The position numbers were made by a program, and so were the translations under genes. The notes beneath the pieces are model-generated. The model worked only from the letters and a program-made list of their open reading frames with translations. It was not told the DNA's origin and did not search any database. From assembly GCF_009905375.1 (NCBI RefSeq), contig NC_133650.1:171696518-171760517 (forward strand): a DNA stretch of 64,000 bases, written 5' to 3'. Numbering within the stretch: the stretch's first letter is position 1; each line of letters begins with the position of its first letter. The DNA is from Apium graveolens (taxonomy: Eukaryota; Streptophyta; Magnoliopsida; Apiales; Apiaceae). Shown here piece by piece: positions 1 to 12,500 of this stretch.

Positions 1-189
1 ATAGAAAAATATCACAATTATCTATATTTTATTTTGGACCTATAAAAATTAAAATACTCATTTTTTTTTCATATTTACATATCCAAACACAGATATCACT
101 TAACACATAATTCACCAAAATTCATATAATAATCACTGAATATTTGTTTATTGATAAAAATAATTACACGATATATCCCGGATATTACA
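1..189 (-). repeat. Element A, partial 3' LTR (start of the LTR only)
   Basis: On the minus strand the LTR begins at 189 with TGTAATATCCGGGATATATC and runs off the window at 1. The same sequence recurs at 21931-22118 with roughly nine differences by eye, which identifies the two as the LTR pair of one minus-strand element. A purine-rich tract (reverse complement of 190-204) lies directly inside it, as expected upstream of a 3' LTR. Confidence 0.9.
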
Positions 190-204
190 TCCTCCCCCCT
201 TAAA
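190..204 (-). other. Polypurine tract of element A
   Basis: On the minus strand an AAGGGGGGAGGA tract ends exactly at the LTR start. It would prime plus-strand DNA synthesis during reverse transcription. The preceding bases encode the same terminal motif (GAGGACAAAATCC) that element B has in front of its tract at 15226-15258. Confidence 0.85.
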
Positions 205-251
205 TGGATTTTGTCCTCAGAATCGCTTAAGCAATAACTTACGGTACCATT

Positions 252-515
252 TTACGCATAACACCTTTTTAAATCCCATGTTGAATTTTCAACCCTTGGG
301 TTTCTCCACAATACTCTTACTAACTTTACCACTTTCTTTATTAACACTTTCCCTCTTTCTTCTATGATCCCTATTGGATTCTCAACATAGGACAACTCTG
401 CCTGAAGTTCTATTGGCTCATATTCTATCGCATGTCTGGAATTTAGATTATACTTCTTAAGTATCGATACGTGAAAAACATTGTGAATGTGCTCCATAAG
501 CGGGGATAGTTTCAA
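252..515 (-). pseudogene. Integrase C-terminus with chromodomain-like tail, element A
   Basis: An 87-codon open stretch reads out the end of a gypsy integrase. It holds a hydrophobic NVFHVSILKKY segment, then a region with EPIELQAELSY and PIGIIEE, and a terminal VKLVRVLWRNPRVENSTWD block. This last block is the aromatic-rich chromodomain-like part typical of chromoviruses, which in the family directs integration toward heterochromatin. The ATG at 515 lies inside the original polyprotein and is not a native start. The open stretch ends about 50 bp from the polypurine tract, which is the normal spacing. Confidence 0.8.
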
Positions 516-699
516 TTCCTAAGCTACCTTGCCGACACACTTCAAAATTTCAAAAGGTTCGAAGTATCTAGGACTCAGTTTTCCTTTCTTTCCAAATATC
601 GTCAATCCTTTCCACGACGACACTTTCAATAATACTAAATTTTCCTCTTCAAATTCCATATTCTTTCTTAATTGATCTGCGTACTTCCTCTGACGGTTT

Positions 700-1400
700 T
701 GGGCTGCAATTAACCTTTTCTAAATAACTTCAACAACTTCTTTTGTTTATTGCACCAATTCGGGTCCATGTGTCTTACGTTCTCCTACTTCATCCCAACA
801 TACCGGTGATCGGCATTTACATCCGTTAAGGGCTTCATAGGGTGGCATTCTGATACTGGCGTGATAATCAGTTATTATAAGCAATCCCAGTAAGGTAGAT
901 GTTCATCCCAATTTCCTTTGAAGTCAATGGCATAAATACATAACATATCTTCAATTGTATGGATCGTTCTTCCACTTTGGTCGTCACTCTGTGGATGATA
1001 GGCTGTATTTACATTTAACCTAACTTTTCAAACATTCTTGAAAACCTTTTCTAAAACCCTGAATTAAATCTTGAATCTCAATTAAATATAATAGACACGG
1101 GAATTTTATGACAAACTACTATCTCTTCTTAATTACATGTGAATCAACTTGTCCAATGAAAATCTTTCATTATATGTAGAAAATAAATTGTCTTAGTTAA
1201 TCCATGGACTATAATCCAAATGGCATCATGGTTCGCTTTCATTTTTGGTAATCTGACTATAAAATCCAGGGCAATATGCTCCCATTTTCATTCTGCATTT
1301 CTAATGATTGCAATAATCCACTAGGTCTCTGATACATCGCCTTAATTCTTCGATATACCTAACACCTCCTAAATCCATTTTGAAATTTCCTTTCCATATC
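700..1400 (-). pseudogene. Integrase catalytic core, element A (dead)
   Basis: Minus-strand translation in shifting frames recovers the integrase core. A segment with GLLQSLEMQNENGS at about 1280-1330 precedes the first catalytic block near 1200, where IVHGLTK has His at the expected Asp. Further on, around 960-1010, the block AYHPQSDDQSGRTI has Gly where the catalytic Glu belongs, followed by DFKGNWDEHLP at about 910. Two of the three DDE residues are therefore gone, and several stops interrupt the frame. The integrase would have inserted the cDNA into host DNA. Confidence 0.78.
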
Positions 1401-1591
1401 TAGCTATCAATATTCTTCTTTAACTTTCTGTATATCTTGGCATTTATTGAATAGATTAAATACTTAATATTGTGAGCTCCCTTTAGGATCTCACTCCCTA
1501 ATTCTGTCACTTGTAGCATCCAAGTTCTGGAAGAAAATCTGAGAAAACGGTGATCATTCTTCTGAGTGTATAAATTTCCTCTTACTAACTG

Positions 1592-2010
1592 TTACCATCC
1601 TGATCCCTTATCTCTTCTTGACATCTCTTTATCTTCTCTTAACAACTCTGACTGAAAGGTCATACTATCCATCCTTGCTTCCGTTCGATTATAAATTCTG
1701 ACTTCCAATTCCAACTTTTGAAATTCCATAGATAATTCTTCCGGTACAGTCACTACATTCACTTTCTCTTTTTTATTTATCGCATTGCCACTACCTTTTC
1801 TTTTCCTCGTGAATACATACTTCAAACTCTTATGGTCCGTATAAATCTCACACCTTTCTTCATACATATAATGTTTTCCAAATCTTCAAAGCGAATATTA
1901 TTACTGCTAGTTCCAAGTTATGAGTAGGATACTTCTGCTCATAAAGTTTCGGTTGTCTAGATGCATATGCAATAACTTTAATGTGATGCATCAACATACA
2001 TCCTATTCCC
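1592..2010 (-). pseudogene. RNase H domain, element A (partial)
   Basis: The minus strand from about 2000 reads [20 protein letters not shown] and then [14 protein letters not shown]; an open frame at 1867 continues with [18 protein letters not shown]. This is the gypsy RNase H that removes RNA from the RNA-DNA hybrid. The Asp of TDHKSL is kept. Downstream the domain is shortened: lysine-rich unrelated codons follow immediately, suggesting a small deletion or frameshift. Confidence 0.82.
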
Positions 2011-2429
2011 TTATGAGAAGTATCACTATAGACTACAAAATCTCCTTGATCACCTCAAAGTGATAAAACAGGTGTCGTGACCATTCTCTTTTTTAACTCC
2101 GTAAAACTTTCTTCACACTTCTCCATTTCATATAAACTTCTCGCTTTTCCTAGTAAGCTTCGTCAAAGGTGTCACAATCTTCAAGAAATCTTGAACAAAT
2201 TTCCGATAATAAGGGGCCAATAATAAAACTTCTTACTTTTGTTGGTGCTTTTGGTCTTTCTCCATTCATAGTAGCTTAATTCCTGCTGAATCCAATTTGG
2301 TCTCTTCCTCACTGACTATTTATGCTAAGAATTAAACTTCCTACCATCAAAGCTCTCACTTTATAAACTTTACATACAACTTCTTTCTTCTCAGACTTCC
2401 CAAATTATCATTAAATACCTTGCATGGCC

Positions 2430-2997
2430 CTCCGTTAACTTTGAGTGAACCACAATATCTTCTGTAAGCACAAATACAACTTATCCAAGTACTCCTTAAA
2501 AGTTCTGCCCATCAAGTTTAAATATTGCTGGTATATTAGTCAATCCAAATGACACTACTAAAATTTTATAATAACCGTACTTACATCTGAAAGTTGCCTT
2601 TAGCACATCCTCGGGTTCAATCTACAATTGATGATACCCAAATCTTAAATCCATCTCAGAAAATTCTTTGCTTCTTTCAACTGATCAAGAAAGTTCTTAA
2701 TTTGAGGTAATAAATACTTGTCCTTGATAGCAAGCTTGCCGAGCTCTCTCTTTTCAGCACATAAACTCCTACTTCCATCTTTCTTAGTAATAAATAATAC
2801 TGGTGCACCTCATGGGGTACACTAGGTCTAATTGCTCTTTCTTCTAAAGTCTTTTGCAACTGCTTTTCTAACTCCTTCATTTTAACTGGCACCATCCTGT
2901 GTGGGGCCTTGGACACTGGCTTCATTTCAGGTGCTAAGTCAATCGCGGATTTAATTTCTTTATTTGGAGGAAGTCCTGGTAACTCGCCTAGAAACAC
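2430..2997 (-). pseudogene. Reverse transcriptase, element A (active-site mutant)
   Basis: The open frame 2677-2997 carries the RT entry segment ELPGLPPNKEIKSAIDLAPE followed by a YRMAP-like block (APHRMVPVKMKELEKQL). Further along the minus strand, EMDLRFGYHQL at about 2620-2660 and SFGLTN at about 2545 are recognisable. The catalytic box at 2434-2480 reads VVFVLTEDIVVHSK, so the paired aspartates have become Glu-Asp, with Leu-Thr before them. The enzyme is almost certainly inactive. Confidence 0.85.
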
Positions 2998-3169
2998 GTC
3001 TAGAAACTCATTGATTACTAAGAAATCTTCAAGTTTTGCTGGCTCCTAACTTCTATTTATCACATAATCAACAAAAATCTCACATCTTTTGCCACCGTAA
3101 CCTTTTTGTTGAATCATTGTTAAAAACTTCTTTACTTGCCTTTAACCTTTAAACGTCACCACTTTCTTA

Positions 3170-3600
3170 TCCGGTGTCTTCAGAATTATCTTCTTATCAT
3201 TACGGTCTATTTGAGCATCACGCTTAAATAGTTAGTCCATTTCCTAGAATAATATCAAATTCCCATATCTTAAATGATATCAAATCCTCACAAACTTATT
3301 TCCAGAAATCTCAATTCCACCACTAGTACTCACTTTTTTAACAATTACACGTTCTTGATCTGCTAGCTTTATGGTCATGACCTTATTTAACAATTCATCA
3401 GGGTAATTCATCTTATCAACAAAACCTTGAGAAATAAGCGATCAAGTTACTCCCACATTTACCAATACATTGACACATAAGGTATTCACCATAATCATTT
3501 ATTCCGTCACATCCGTATTCTGAATAACATATTTCACAGACATATCGTAAACTCTCATCCTTGGAGACGTATTCCTTATCGGAGTAGATTCCCTTGATTC
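3170..3600 (-). pseudogene. Retroviral-type aspartic protease, element A (dead)
   Basis: The minus strand encodes the segment before RT. LVNVGVT at about 3446-3465 stands where the Asp-Ser/Thr-Gly catalytic triad should be, so the Asp is Asn. SLISQGFVDKM follows after a stop. The flap-side stretch and an EMD(stop)LFKRDAQID block at about 3210-3245 match the usual order protease, linker, RT. Several stops are present. Retroviral proteases cleave Gag-Pol; this copy could not. Confidence 0.75.
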
Positions 3601-5712
3601 TTAGGACATCCCTGACTGGGGTTGGTGATTTACAATCCTCACCATATGCCCTAGTTTCCTTTCCATGCGTGAGAGGTAGCTGAAACTTTGCCTGCTTGAT
3701 TCATGATAGGTTGATTTTTATTTGGAAAACTTTTGTAAAGAACAGCAGTACACCAAAACAACTAGAAGGATCCATAATTTAATAAACTTAGAGTTGAAGA
3801 GAAAGAAGAAGTAATGATTTGAATATGAATGAGACACCACATTGGTACTTAATATGGCCACTCTTTCATACCATATGGCATACAACACATGATTATGTGG
3901 CGTCCCACCCGCCTCTTCGTCATCCTGACAAAGCGTCTCACCATAACATTGCTTGTCCCAATCAGAAAGCAAAACTTGAGGGGAAAAATTAAATTTGAAA
4001 GGAATGCAATATCCTCCTTTTTCTTCGTAAAGAATTTATTAATGAAAAAAAGTTCATACATATTCAGGAATCAAAAAAATATACGCTGTAGTATTGGAGA
4101 AAAGAATGATACCATTGGTCACCATCCACATTTCACTTATATACATCTTCTGAGCTTGTTCGATCAATAGATCCCATTTGATTCACTTAATAACTTCAGA
4201 AAGTCCGCTGAAATGCCTACGTAAATTAAGCATTATGATAAATTCTTACTTATTAAATCTTGTGTCTTTAGCATCGTACTTGCACGTATAATACTTGAAC
4301 AATTCGATCATAATTGCACTCTTATAGGATAACTTCAAGTTTCTTCTATGCAACTTAGAATAACCACTGATCATTCAACATATCGATTCTTTTGCTAACA
4401 ATGTTCTTCTTTTAGAAAAGTCTGGAAATTTAATCATCCTTCTTCGATCATACTCAGGCTTCTTTTGAATTAATGAATTCTTTAAACTCTGATAGTCCTA
4501 GTAATTGGATGAATAAATTCTCTGTAAGTTGATTCTATTGTTAATCTTATCAAACAAGATTTGCATTCTTCTGTTAGGAATAATTGAAACTTTTTCGTAA
4601 TTACGGGTCACTTTGCCCTCTGAATTAATAGTACTAAGTCTGGAACAAGTATTCTTCCAGGTAATCCGGGTCTTCCTAACAAACAAGAAACTCAAGTAGT
4701 AACTTGACAACCAATGTTTAAAACTTATTTTATTCAAAAGGGATTTTCGAAATTTGTTAAGAAAATCTCTTTCGAGAACTTGTTTAAAAATTTTGAAAAT
4801 CGCACATCTGGTTGTCCTTACTATATGAGTTGGTTGTTGTCCTCCTTACCCATAACAAGGTACCAATTTAAGGAAACAATCACATAAAGGTCCATTCACT
4901 TCAATCTACCTTCTCTCCTTCATTGGTTCCATTTTCCTTCCTTAATCGACAAAAACTTCAGTTTCCGTTGCATATTATCTTATTCGTAGCTTCACTTCAA
5001 AGATTCCATACTAGTAATACTCCCATCATCATCTTTGCAGTCGTTAAGTAGAACGGGTCTATCCAACAGTCAACAAGTCTATTTCATAGAACACCGTCTG
5101 CTGATATCACATCACATCACTACTATACATATTACATTCATCATAACACCATCATCTAATTCCAAAAAAATTCCAAATCTATACTCTTCTCTAACTCTTT
5201 CAAAACTCATCTAGTCCATCCCACAAGCTAATCATGGGTGGTCTATTCACTAGTGGCTCCATTTAATCTAGTAGCAGCTATCCTCCGAAATACATGAATC
5301 TTCTTTCTAAATTCCTTCTTACCTTCCTCAGTACCTCGGTATTCATAATATGTTATAACTCTCGAATTTATCCTCGTAGGTGCTGTTACTCCGTAACACA
5401 GGTTAAGACCTGATGGTATTGAATAAGGTGTGGGGTAAACTGAAAAGATACACTCACAGCAGAATGTCCAGTAGAACAAGAATAAATAGATAGAGATTTT
5501 TAAAAAGGTGGTCTCACATCAGGAGGTGGTATAATAGCTTTAAGGGGTGCAATTGTTACAGCAGGAGGTAATACCGTTAATACTGGTGGAAATACAATGT
5601 GTAAATCAAATCTAGGAGAAGATAACGATCCTCGAACGGAAGGCTCCAAATGATCGGATGATACAGGGAAAATAGGATCTGCCATTGCCATTATCCGGAA
5701 ATCACATTGCAA
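3601..5712 (-). pseudogene. gag region, element A (decayed)
   Basis: The minus-strand ORF 5500-5712 begins MAMADPIFPV at the second Met and ends in a proline-rich stretch; it is the likely Gag N-terminus because it lies just inside the 5' end of the element. ORF 5243-5479 continues Gag-like sequence in another frame (EYRGTEEGKKEFRKKIHVFRR). The segment 3718-3972 contains a sequence module that recurs in three other gypsy remnants of the window (see findings). I see no intact zinc knuckle. The frame is broken repeatedly. Confidence 0.6.
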
Positions 5713-5862
5713 GATAGAATCTCGAATCGCAGCACGAATCGTATCGAAAATCTACAATATAGTCGCACTCAACCTCACGACGTCTTATCTTTCTATTTCC
5801 TATTCCTAATCCTAACCCTCTACCCAATCCCGACAATCTAGGCTTGTTTCAGTGACTTATAA

Positions 5863-8800
5863 TTTAACATCCGGGAAATATCGTGTAATTATTTTTATCC
5901 ATAAATAATTATTATGTGAATTTTGGTGAATTATTCAATTACTGATATTAATATTTGGGTGTTTATTTCTGATAAAATTAGGATATTTTAATCTTTAATT
6001 ATCCAGAATAAAATATAGATAATTTTGGTATTTTCTGATAATTTTTGGATTGTTATGTGATTTTATAAGGATTTATAGAATTAATAATGATTATTTTTAC
6101 GTAGTTATGAAATTACTCTGTAGAATCCGAAATCATCCCACTTGAACCGTTTTTGTGTTTTTACAACCTGAAACTCTTCCGAAAACTCCTTCCTAACCTA
6201 ATCTGATAATTCTGAACATTTTATGTGTATTGACTTTTTCGATCCGGGGTACGGTTTGACCTGTACGAGTCCCGGTGTAAAAATTTTTGATACACTAATC
6301 ATTTTATAGATCGATAAAACCCGTGTTCTCAGAAGGTAAGGTATTATTACCTTATTTTAGTATTAAGTGTTTTATAGTAAGCCCGGTTTTGATAATTATC
6401 TAAATCTGGTATAAAATGGTATCGTTATATAGTTACTTAGCGGCTCAGTAATCCATTTTCAGATGCGATAGGCAAAGGTAATCATCGAATTATTGAATAA
6501 CTAAAATATGAAATGATTCTGTCAGCTGTGTATTGCTTTATTATTGAGTATGTGTAATTTGTTTGGTACGAAGATTAATTTTATAATTAATTATTGAGTT
6601 GTATGAATTCATTTTGCTTTTAAAATGATTTTTATCGAATATTTATTTTCATAAATGCTAAAATTGTTTCTAAAATTATTTTTGTTGCTTTATAATTCTA
6701 TTTATTATTTTTAGGAATTTATAAAATTTAGAAATCAATATTTTATTGATTTTTTAACTTTAAATAATTTTCTGATTTCATTTAATTGTAAAACCAGTAT
6801 TTAATTTCAGAATTCTTCAAAAATTATGAAAAAATTTATTTTATTACTTTTTAATTATTTTGAGAATTTTAAAATTATTCTGGTAAATTTCTGGCTTTTA
6901 TTTAACCGCACATGAATTTGTTAATTATAAAATATGGGTCTGAATGCGCGTTCCAAAATTTCTTTATTTTTTTTTTTAAATCTTACATTATTAGTTTAAA
7001 TTTATTCCAAGATTTTTTCAAAAAAAAACTATTTTTGTAATATTTCGGGTTATTTTACCCGTATGTTGTTCGTTGAATCGACAAATTACCGTACAAATTC
7101 AGTTTCTTCGGGCTAAGTAATCAGATATATTCATTTTTCCCCCAAATCAATCCCCTGTTTCTCTCATCTCACAACAATCTCTCTCTCTCTTTAACCCTCT
7201 CTCGACTCTCTCTCCTCACTCTCTCCAATCTCTCCCGAATCTCTTCTCTTTCTTCCACTCCCCTCTTTTCTTTTCTTTTTCCCTGTCTCTTCTTACTCTA
7301 TCTCAGGCCACCGTTTTTGCCGCCGTTGTTTTCTCTTTTCCAGCGAGCACCGCCGCCTTATCCCGATAATTCTTTTTACGGCCGCCTCTTTCTTTCTTTC
7401 AGGTCGTTGTGTATTCCGGTTGTGGCTTCGATTGTTCTTGCTATGCTGTATATGTATCTATGTATGTATCGTGTGTGTTATTGTATATGTACGCGTGTGT
7501 GGGTGTGTGAGTTTTGTGTGGTGGCGCATGGTGCGCGTGCAGCGTGGTGTGGTTGTTCGATTTTCTTGGTTCTGTTATCCTGATTAACATTTTAATTATT
7601 AATTTATTTGTTGAATTTCTGCAAGAAATTATTTGAGTAAATTTTGTGAAATAAAATAAATTCGTGCAGGAAAAATTAATGAATCCGTGGAATTCGTATG
7701 GAAACCCGAATTTAACGGGTACCGACGAATTTTATCGCCGTCGGCGATGAGTCTCGGCGAGCCGACGGTGGATGATGATGATTAATTCTGAGTCCTAAAT
7801 TATATAAATAAATCAGTTGTAAAATCTATTTTGAAACGAAAAATACGAATAAATTATAAAAACACGAATAAAAATAGTAATTAATTGAATCAGGAGTTGG
7901 GATTTGTGGAATTGGTTTGTGATTGGATTGTTGTTATGGATTTGACGTCGAATCGATTCGACGGGTAGGCCGATAAACAAAGGAGACACTGCCCGATTTT
8001 TGGGAAATTAATTCTGAAAATATGGGAACGTAACCTATAATTATCGGAGATGTCGAACGAGGATATGTAATTAAATTTTACGAAACCTAATTACGTGTTG
8101 GGAATTTTATAAATAATCGATTACCCTATTTTTCAAAACAACGGGTATACGTACTTTCCGAAAATAAACACCGAACCGAGATTTAAAATACACATAGCAA
8201 TTATGGTTCACATCTTCAAAAAAACACATATAAATATGAGTCAGGGATTTCATATCAAATGGGTACATTTGATAACAAGGACGTGTTAAACTTAAACGAT
8301 TATCTGAATTAAGGTATCTCAACTCTGTAGGTCCTAGTCGGGAGACCCGAGGTTTGACTTCGGACTAAGAATGATTTAGTGGTTAGTCGTCGAGCTCAGA
8401 GAGGTTCCAATCGAAGGACCTGAGTGTTGAGATCGTAGCCAGAATAGGATAGTGGTTTGACGATAAAGACAAACATTCAAGGCAATCCAAAAGTGAACCG
8501 ATAATAGTGGTTAAAGCTTATCAAGGAAAGTATTCCTAACTTTTCTCGTAGCATACTGCAATTACTTCATTCCTATTCTAAGTTCAGAATAGTTAATTGT
8601 TTTATATTTCGCTGCAATTACTCTTAATTATCCAAGTTCCTTTCATTATTGTCCTATATTATCGATTGCTCTCTTGAGCAAATACCCATTCTTTTTGGTG
8701 TTATTTGCGAACCTTGATTTGGGATGTTTAGAAATCAAAATGATTTGACATCAAAATACTCTACGGGCTGGACGGTTATTGTGAGGGCCAGTGATGAGCT

Positions 8801-9525
8801 GGATCAATGGGCCGGGGATGGACCGGACCCTTGGGCGATAGTGCCTGAGTACTTGAGCGGATATATATAGTGAGATATAGACCCACACTGTATCCTGACT
8901 GATCAGCAGGGTATAGTGCATATGTTGGTTCTAGTGTCCAGTCAAATTTATTGTTGATCATCATTAACGACATTCTCTCTCGAAAAGTTTTATGCTAACA
9001 AAACCGGACAAAACCCTGATTAAGAAGATGAATCTGGGATTTGCTCGTCACTTCTGTTTTATAACTCAAGGCTGGTAACAGCCAACATTTATTCGCTCAA
9101 TTACCTCAAATAAATAGAATTATCTATAATTATTTCAAGATTTTGTCCGGAAAAGTTGTTTTGATATTGATACTTGGAAATCACTTATATACTTGCTGGG
9201 CATTTTTGGCTCACTTTTGCTTTGTAAATTCTTATTTCTTTCAGAAACAAATGAGGATAAAAGTTAATAGCTTTGAATAGACAGCAGAAGTTAGAAAGAT
9301 CTCCGCTACAAGAGGATGAGGATGTTAGAAAAATTAGAAAAGGGAATTAGTGCAAAGGTATTTAAACTTGTATTTTCGTTGTTGTGAATTGTAGAAGGTT
9401 AGATTCTTCTTTCATACCATAACCTGTAAATGATCCGGATTCAAGGGGTTATTTGTATGTTATTTTATTTTATGTAAAGATTGTTTAGTGACACCAAATC
9501 TTGACCCCGGATTTGGGCCGTTACA
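5863..9525 (+). repeat. Element B 5' LTR
   Basis: It begins TTTAACATCC, against TGTAACACCC in the partner LTR, and ends GGGCCGTTACA immediately before the primer site. At 3663 bp it is the longer copy and probably close to the ancestral form. It contains an AT-rich first kilobase, a CT-rich tract at 7160-7300 that looks like a transcribed leader, a short ORF (7317-7583), and a terminal GACCCCGGATTTGGGCCG block shared with other LTRs here. The first two bases of the TG terminus are mutated. Confidence 0.92.
7317..7583 (+). CDS. Small ORF inside the 5' LTR of element B, function unknown
   Basis: An 88-codon ORF starts 15-20 bp after a long CT-rich leader. It encodes an N-terminal APPPYPDNS segment, then a hydrophobic, transmembrane-like stretch (PVVASIVLAMLYMYLCMY) and a Cys-rich C-terminus. 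The 3' LTR keeps the same frame over 85 codons (16893-17150). Two paralogous copies without a stop are mildly suggestive of coding, but LTR-internal ORFs are often chance, and the codons behind the hydrophobic part are GT-repeat rich (TGTGTG). I do not recognise the product. No Kozak context or homology could be tested. Confidence 0.25.
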   Translation: MPPLFSLFQRAPPPYPDNSFYGRLFLSFRSLCIPVVASIVLAMLYMYLCMYRVCYCICTRVWVCEFCVVAHGARAAWCGCSIFLVLLS

Positions 9526-9527
9526 AG

Positions 9528-9540
9528 TTGGCATCAGAGG
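9528..9540 (+). other. Primer binding site of element B
   Basis: TTGGCATCAGAGG follows the LTR by two bases. It matches the 3' end complement of initiator methionine tRNA (TGGTATCAGAGC as seen in other elements of this window) with two changes. It would prime minus-strand DNA synthesis. Confidence 0.85.
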
Positions 9541-12500
9541 TACATGTTATTGGTCCCTGAAATAAGAATAGCTGAGAGTAAGATAGGAGTAATAGGCTTT
9601 ATAAGATAGGAAAGACTTAGGTATACTCATATTAAGTTTGAATTGAGTGCGAATTAGAATTAGCAGATTTGACATGGATTTAGTAAGATACGGTATTGCT
9701 GAAAAAGGTGTAAGGCAAATATAGCAATGCTATAGATATATTGATTTCTTAGACCCCATAGTAATGAGGAATCGATAGCTTATCGGAGACTAGGTATGTT
9801 ACACTACTTTTCAGGTGGTTTTAAAGAAAAAATGCAATTGATTCTTGTGAAAACTTCATATAAGAAAAGCTAGGTGAGTTTTGGTACGGTTTAACTTAAA
9901 ATTAGGTAATAGGGCAACCTCCACGCTGGAGGCCACGAGTTGATGAAAGCTGATGAAGAACCAAAGTTGCAAGTTGCAAAGGCACCACTGTTGCGAGAAG
10001 GTTCTCATTATTTATTAGGCGCTACGCAAGGAATGATATCTACTTTACCAGGTATGGGGAAGAATAGCACGAAGGTGCGACCTTATCTGTAGTCAAAACA
10101 TCGAATTGCATTAGTGATCATAAGTATAACATCAAGGACGATGCCGAGAATATCAAAGACAGTATTAGACGTCAGCATTGGGATAAAGTTACGAATAAAA
10201 TGGTATACAACGGTAAATGAAGTTTCATCGACTAATAAGTGCGAGCAGAACCCAAGGAGAAATAGAGAATATATCGAAGTGGGAAGACCCGTACATGGGC
10301 ATTCCTTTAATTAGATATCTCATTAGTGGATCATAAGAATAGCAAGTAACTTATATAGTAATGACGACCAAATATTTGATTTTCAAAATTTTAAAATGAG
10401 TTTTCAAAAAAGATTTTCTTAATAAATTTTTAGAAGATCTTTGCATGAAATGAGTTTCACAATTTGGTTGTCGAATTACTACTTAAGTTCTTGTTATTAT
10501 AAATAGAAAATGTCCTAAAAGAATAATGGATCTTGACTCAGTGTTGTTAGTTCAGAGGACCAAATAGACCCACAATCAGGAAGAAAGTTTAAATTTTCCG
10601 TGAAAGACGAACGTAAACTTTGTTTAATAATATCAATAATTGAATCAAAAATTGAATCAATATGTTAAAACATTATTTACCTAATTCATGAAATTATTAA
10701 ATTTTAGCGAGATTCGTGATTTGAGTGGACAGAGGATGATTGAAGGAAATAGAAGACTCTTCTAGATGATTGGCAAAGAATAATATTCATATCGACAAAA
10801 TTGGGACGTTGCGTGATCAATGGTTATTCTATGCGGCATAAACGAAATCGGAAGCCATGATTATAAATTTCGTGAGAACGCAATTATGATCGAATTATTA
10901 ACGCAGTTAATGTGGAGGCATTTCCAAACGAGATTCTGAAGTTATAATGTGACCTAGATTGTGAATCTCTTATTCAAATGATTCCTGAAGGCATATGTAA
11001 GTGAAGCGTGGACGGTGACCAACAGTTTCATTCTTTCCTCTAATACGATAGCAAATGTTCTTCTTGATTCTTGAATACGTATGAGCTTCTTGTATCGAAA
11101 AATTATATGAGGCAAAAATGAAAGAAAATTCATTGTATTCCTTCTGAATTATTTTTCTTCTCAAAATATTGATTCCTGATTGAGACAAACAGTGTTGTGG
11201 TGTGACGCTTTGTCAAAATAACGAAGAGTCAGGTGGGACGCCACCTAGTCATGTGCTATATGCCATATAGTATAAAAGACTGGCCATCTTGAGTACGAAT
11301 ATGGTTGTCTCATTCATATCTAAAGCCTCGTTCATTCTTCTTCCTTCAATTTATTGACTTACAGATTCTCCCAATTGTTTGTTGCATTGTTATTCCTTAT
11401 CCAGTTTTTCAATCAAAATCATATTCACAAACTCTCCTCCTGCGTAAAGTCTATTCTCTGAAGATTTTAAAAAAAATTAAATAGTTCCGTGTAGCAGATA
11501 GAATTACATGTCGGATATAGATATGATTGCAAGCCGATAAATGGTGGACATCTGCGAGCAAGGAAGAATGGATACACCGACAACGTGGTCGTGGCAAAGA
11601 TATCCAATCAGACAGTTGTTCGTGTTATGACGATTTCATCAGTATGGTAGATGGCGTTAGCACAATGCGCTTCAAATCAGAAGATTTTGACGTGAAATAA
11701 ATAGTTAATGAACTGTAATAAATAAATTAAATACAAAATAAGGAAGTAAAGCTGTGTTCATCAGACAAAATGAACGAGTGTCTCAAGGAATTCTGAATAA
11801 TAACTTAAACAGGCAATTAATACATGAAGTATCCCTTCGTCGCGGGAAGATAATTGTCATGAAGATTCAAGATCAAAGAAATCGTTATTGCAAACCGATT
11901 TTGAACGCGTTCTTCAAGAAATTGTGAAGCTCTCTAACTTGAGTAAATAAGTTATGGTGAATTCAATACCCATAACCGGGCGAGTGATGAATGTTCGATA
12001 CGGGAACACAAGTGGAGATGAAGTAATGATGATTCGACTGCGAAACCTTTTAAGAAATAATGAACCGATGATTGAGTTTTCACCAAATTGTGATGATGAT
12101 AATTAAGAACATGCGTGGTTATTAAAAGATAAACTGACTAGTTAATGAAACTGAGTGTGTATCGTCAAAAATAGAGGATTGGTGTGATTAGTTGAAGGAT
12201 GTGGTATAATTCTTAAAAGTAACAATATACAATTAGTAATGGTAAGAACTAGGTTAAAAGGGTCGCGAAATAAATTTTTTGAGAAACAACAAGATAAATT
12301 TTAAGTCCATTAACAACATTTAGTAATATTCAGAAAGAATTGAGAAAAGGTATGGTGATATTAATCATTGTTAGTTTAAGACCTTAGTCCAATTCAAAAG
12401 ATATATGATATACTAGTTAATAGTACATGTGTTGATCAAAATAATACAGTTTGAATTATGGTGAATTGGTGAGTTTGGTGGATGGAAGTGGGTCAATATG

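Larger units (their letters stand above)
190..5857 (-). mobile_element. Element A internal region: decayed chromovirus-type Ty3/gypsy gag-pol
   Basis: Read on the minus strand, the order is gag, protease, RT, RNase H, integrase, chromodomain-like tail, polypurine tract, 3' LTR, which is the Ty3/gypsy order. Every domain carries stops, frameshifts or lost catalytic residues, so nothing is translatable as a whole. Element B (5863-18511) interrupts it; the remaining 21 bp of the internal region with the primer site are at 18517-18537. A tail with chromodomain-like features, LTRs of about 3.6 kb and an initiator-Met primer site fit the Tekay/Del chromovirus lineage. The lineage is an inference; the superfamily is clear. 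Confidence 0.88.

Noticed and set aside
4498..4737. 79-codon minus-strand ORF as a distinct gene within element A
   Set aside because: It lies in the gag interval, has no recognisable motif, and has no equivalent open frame in element B.
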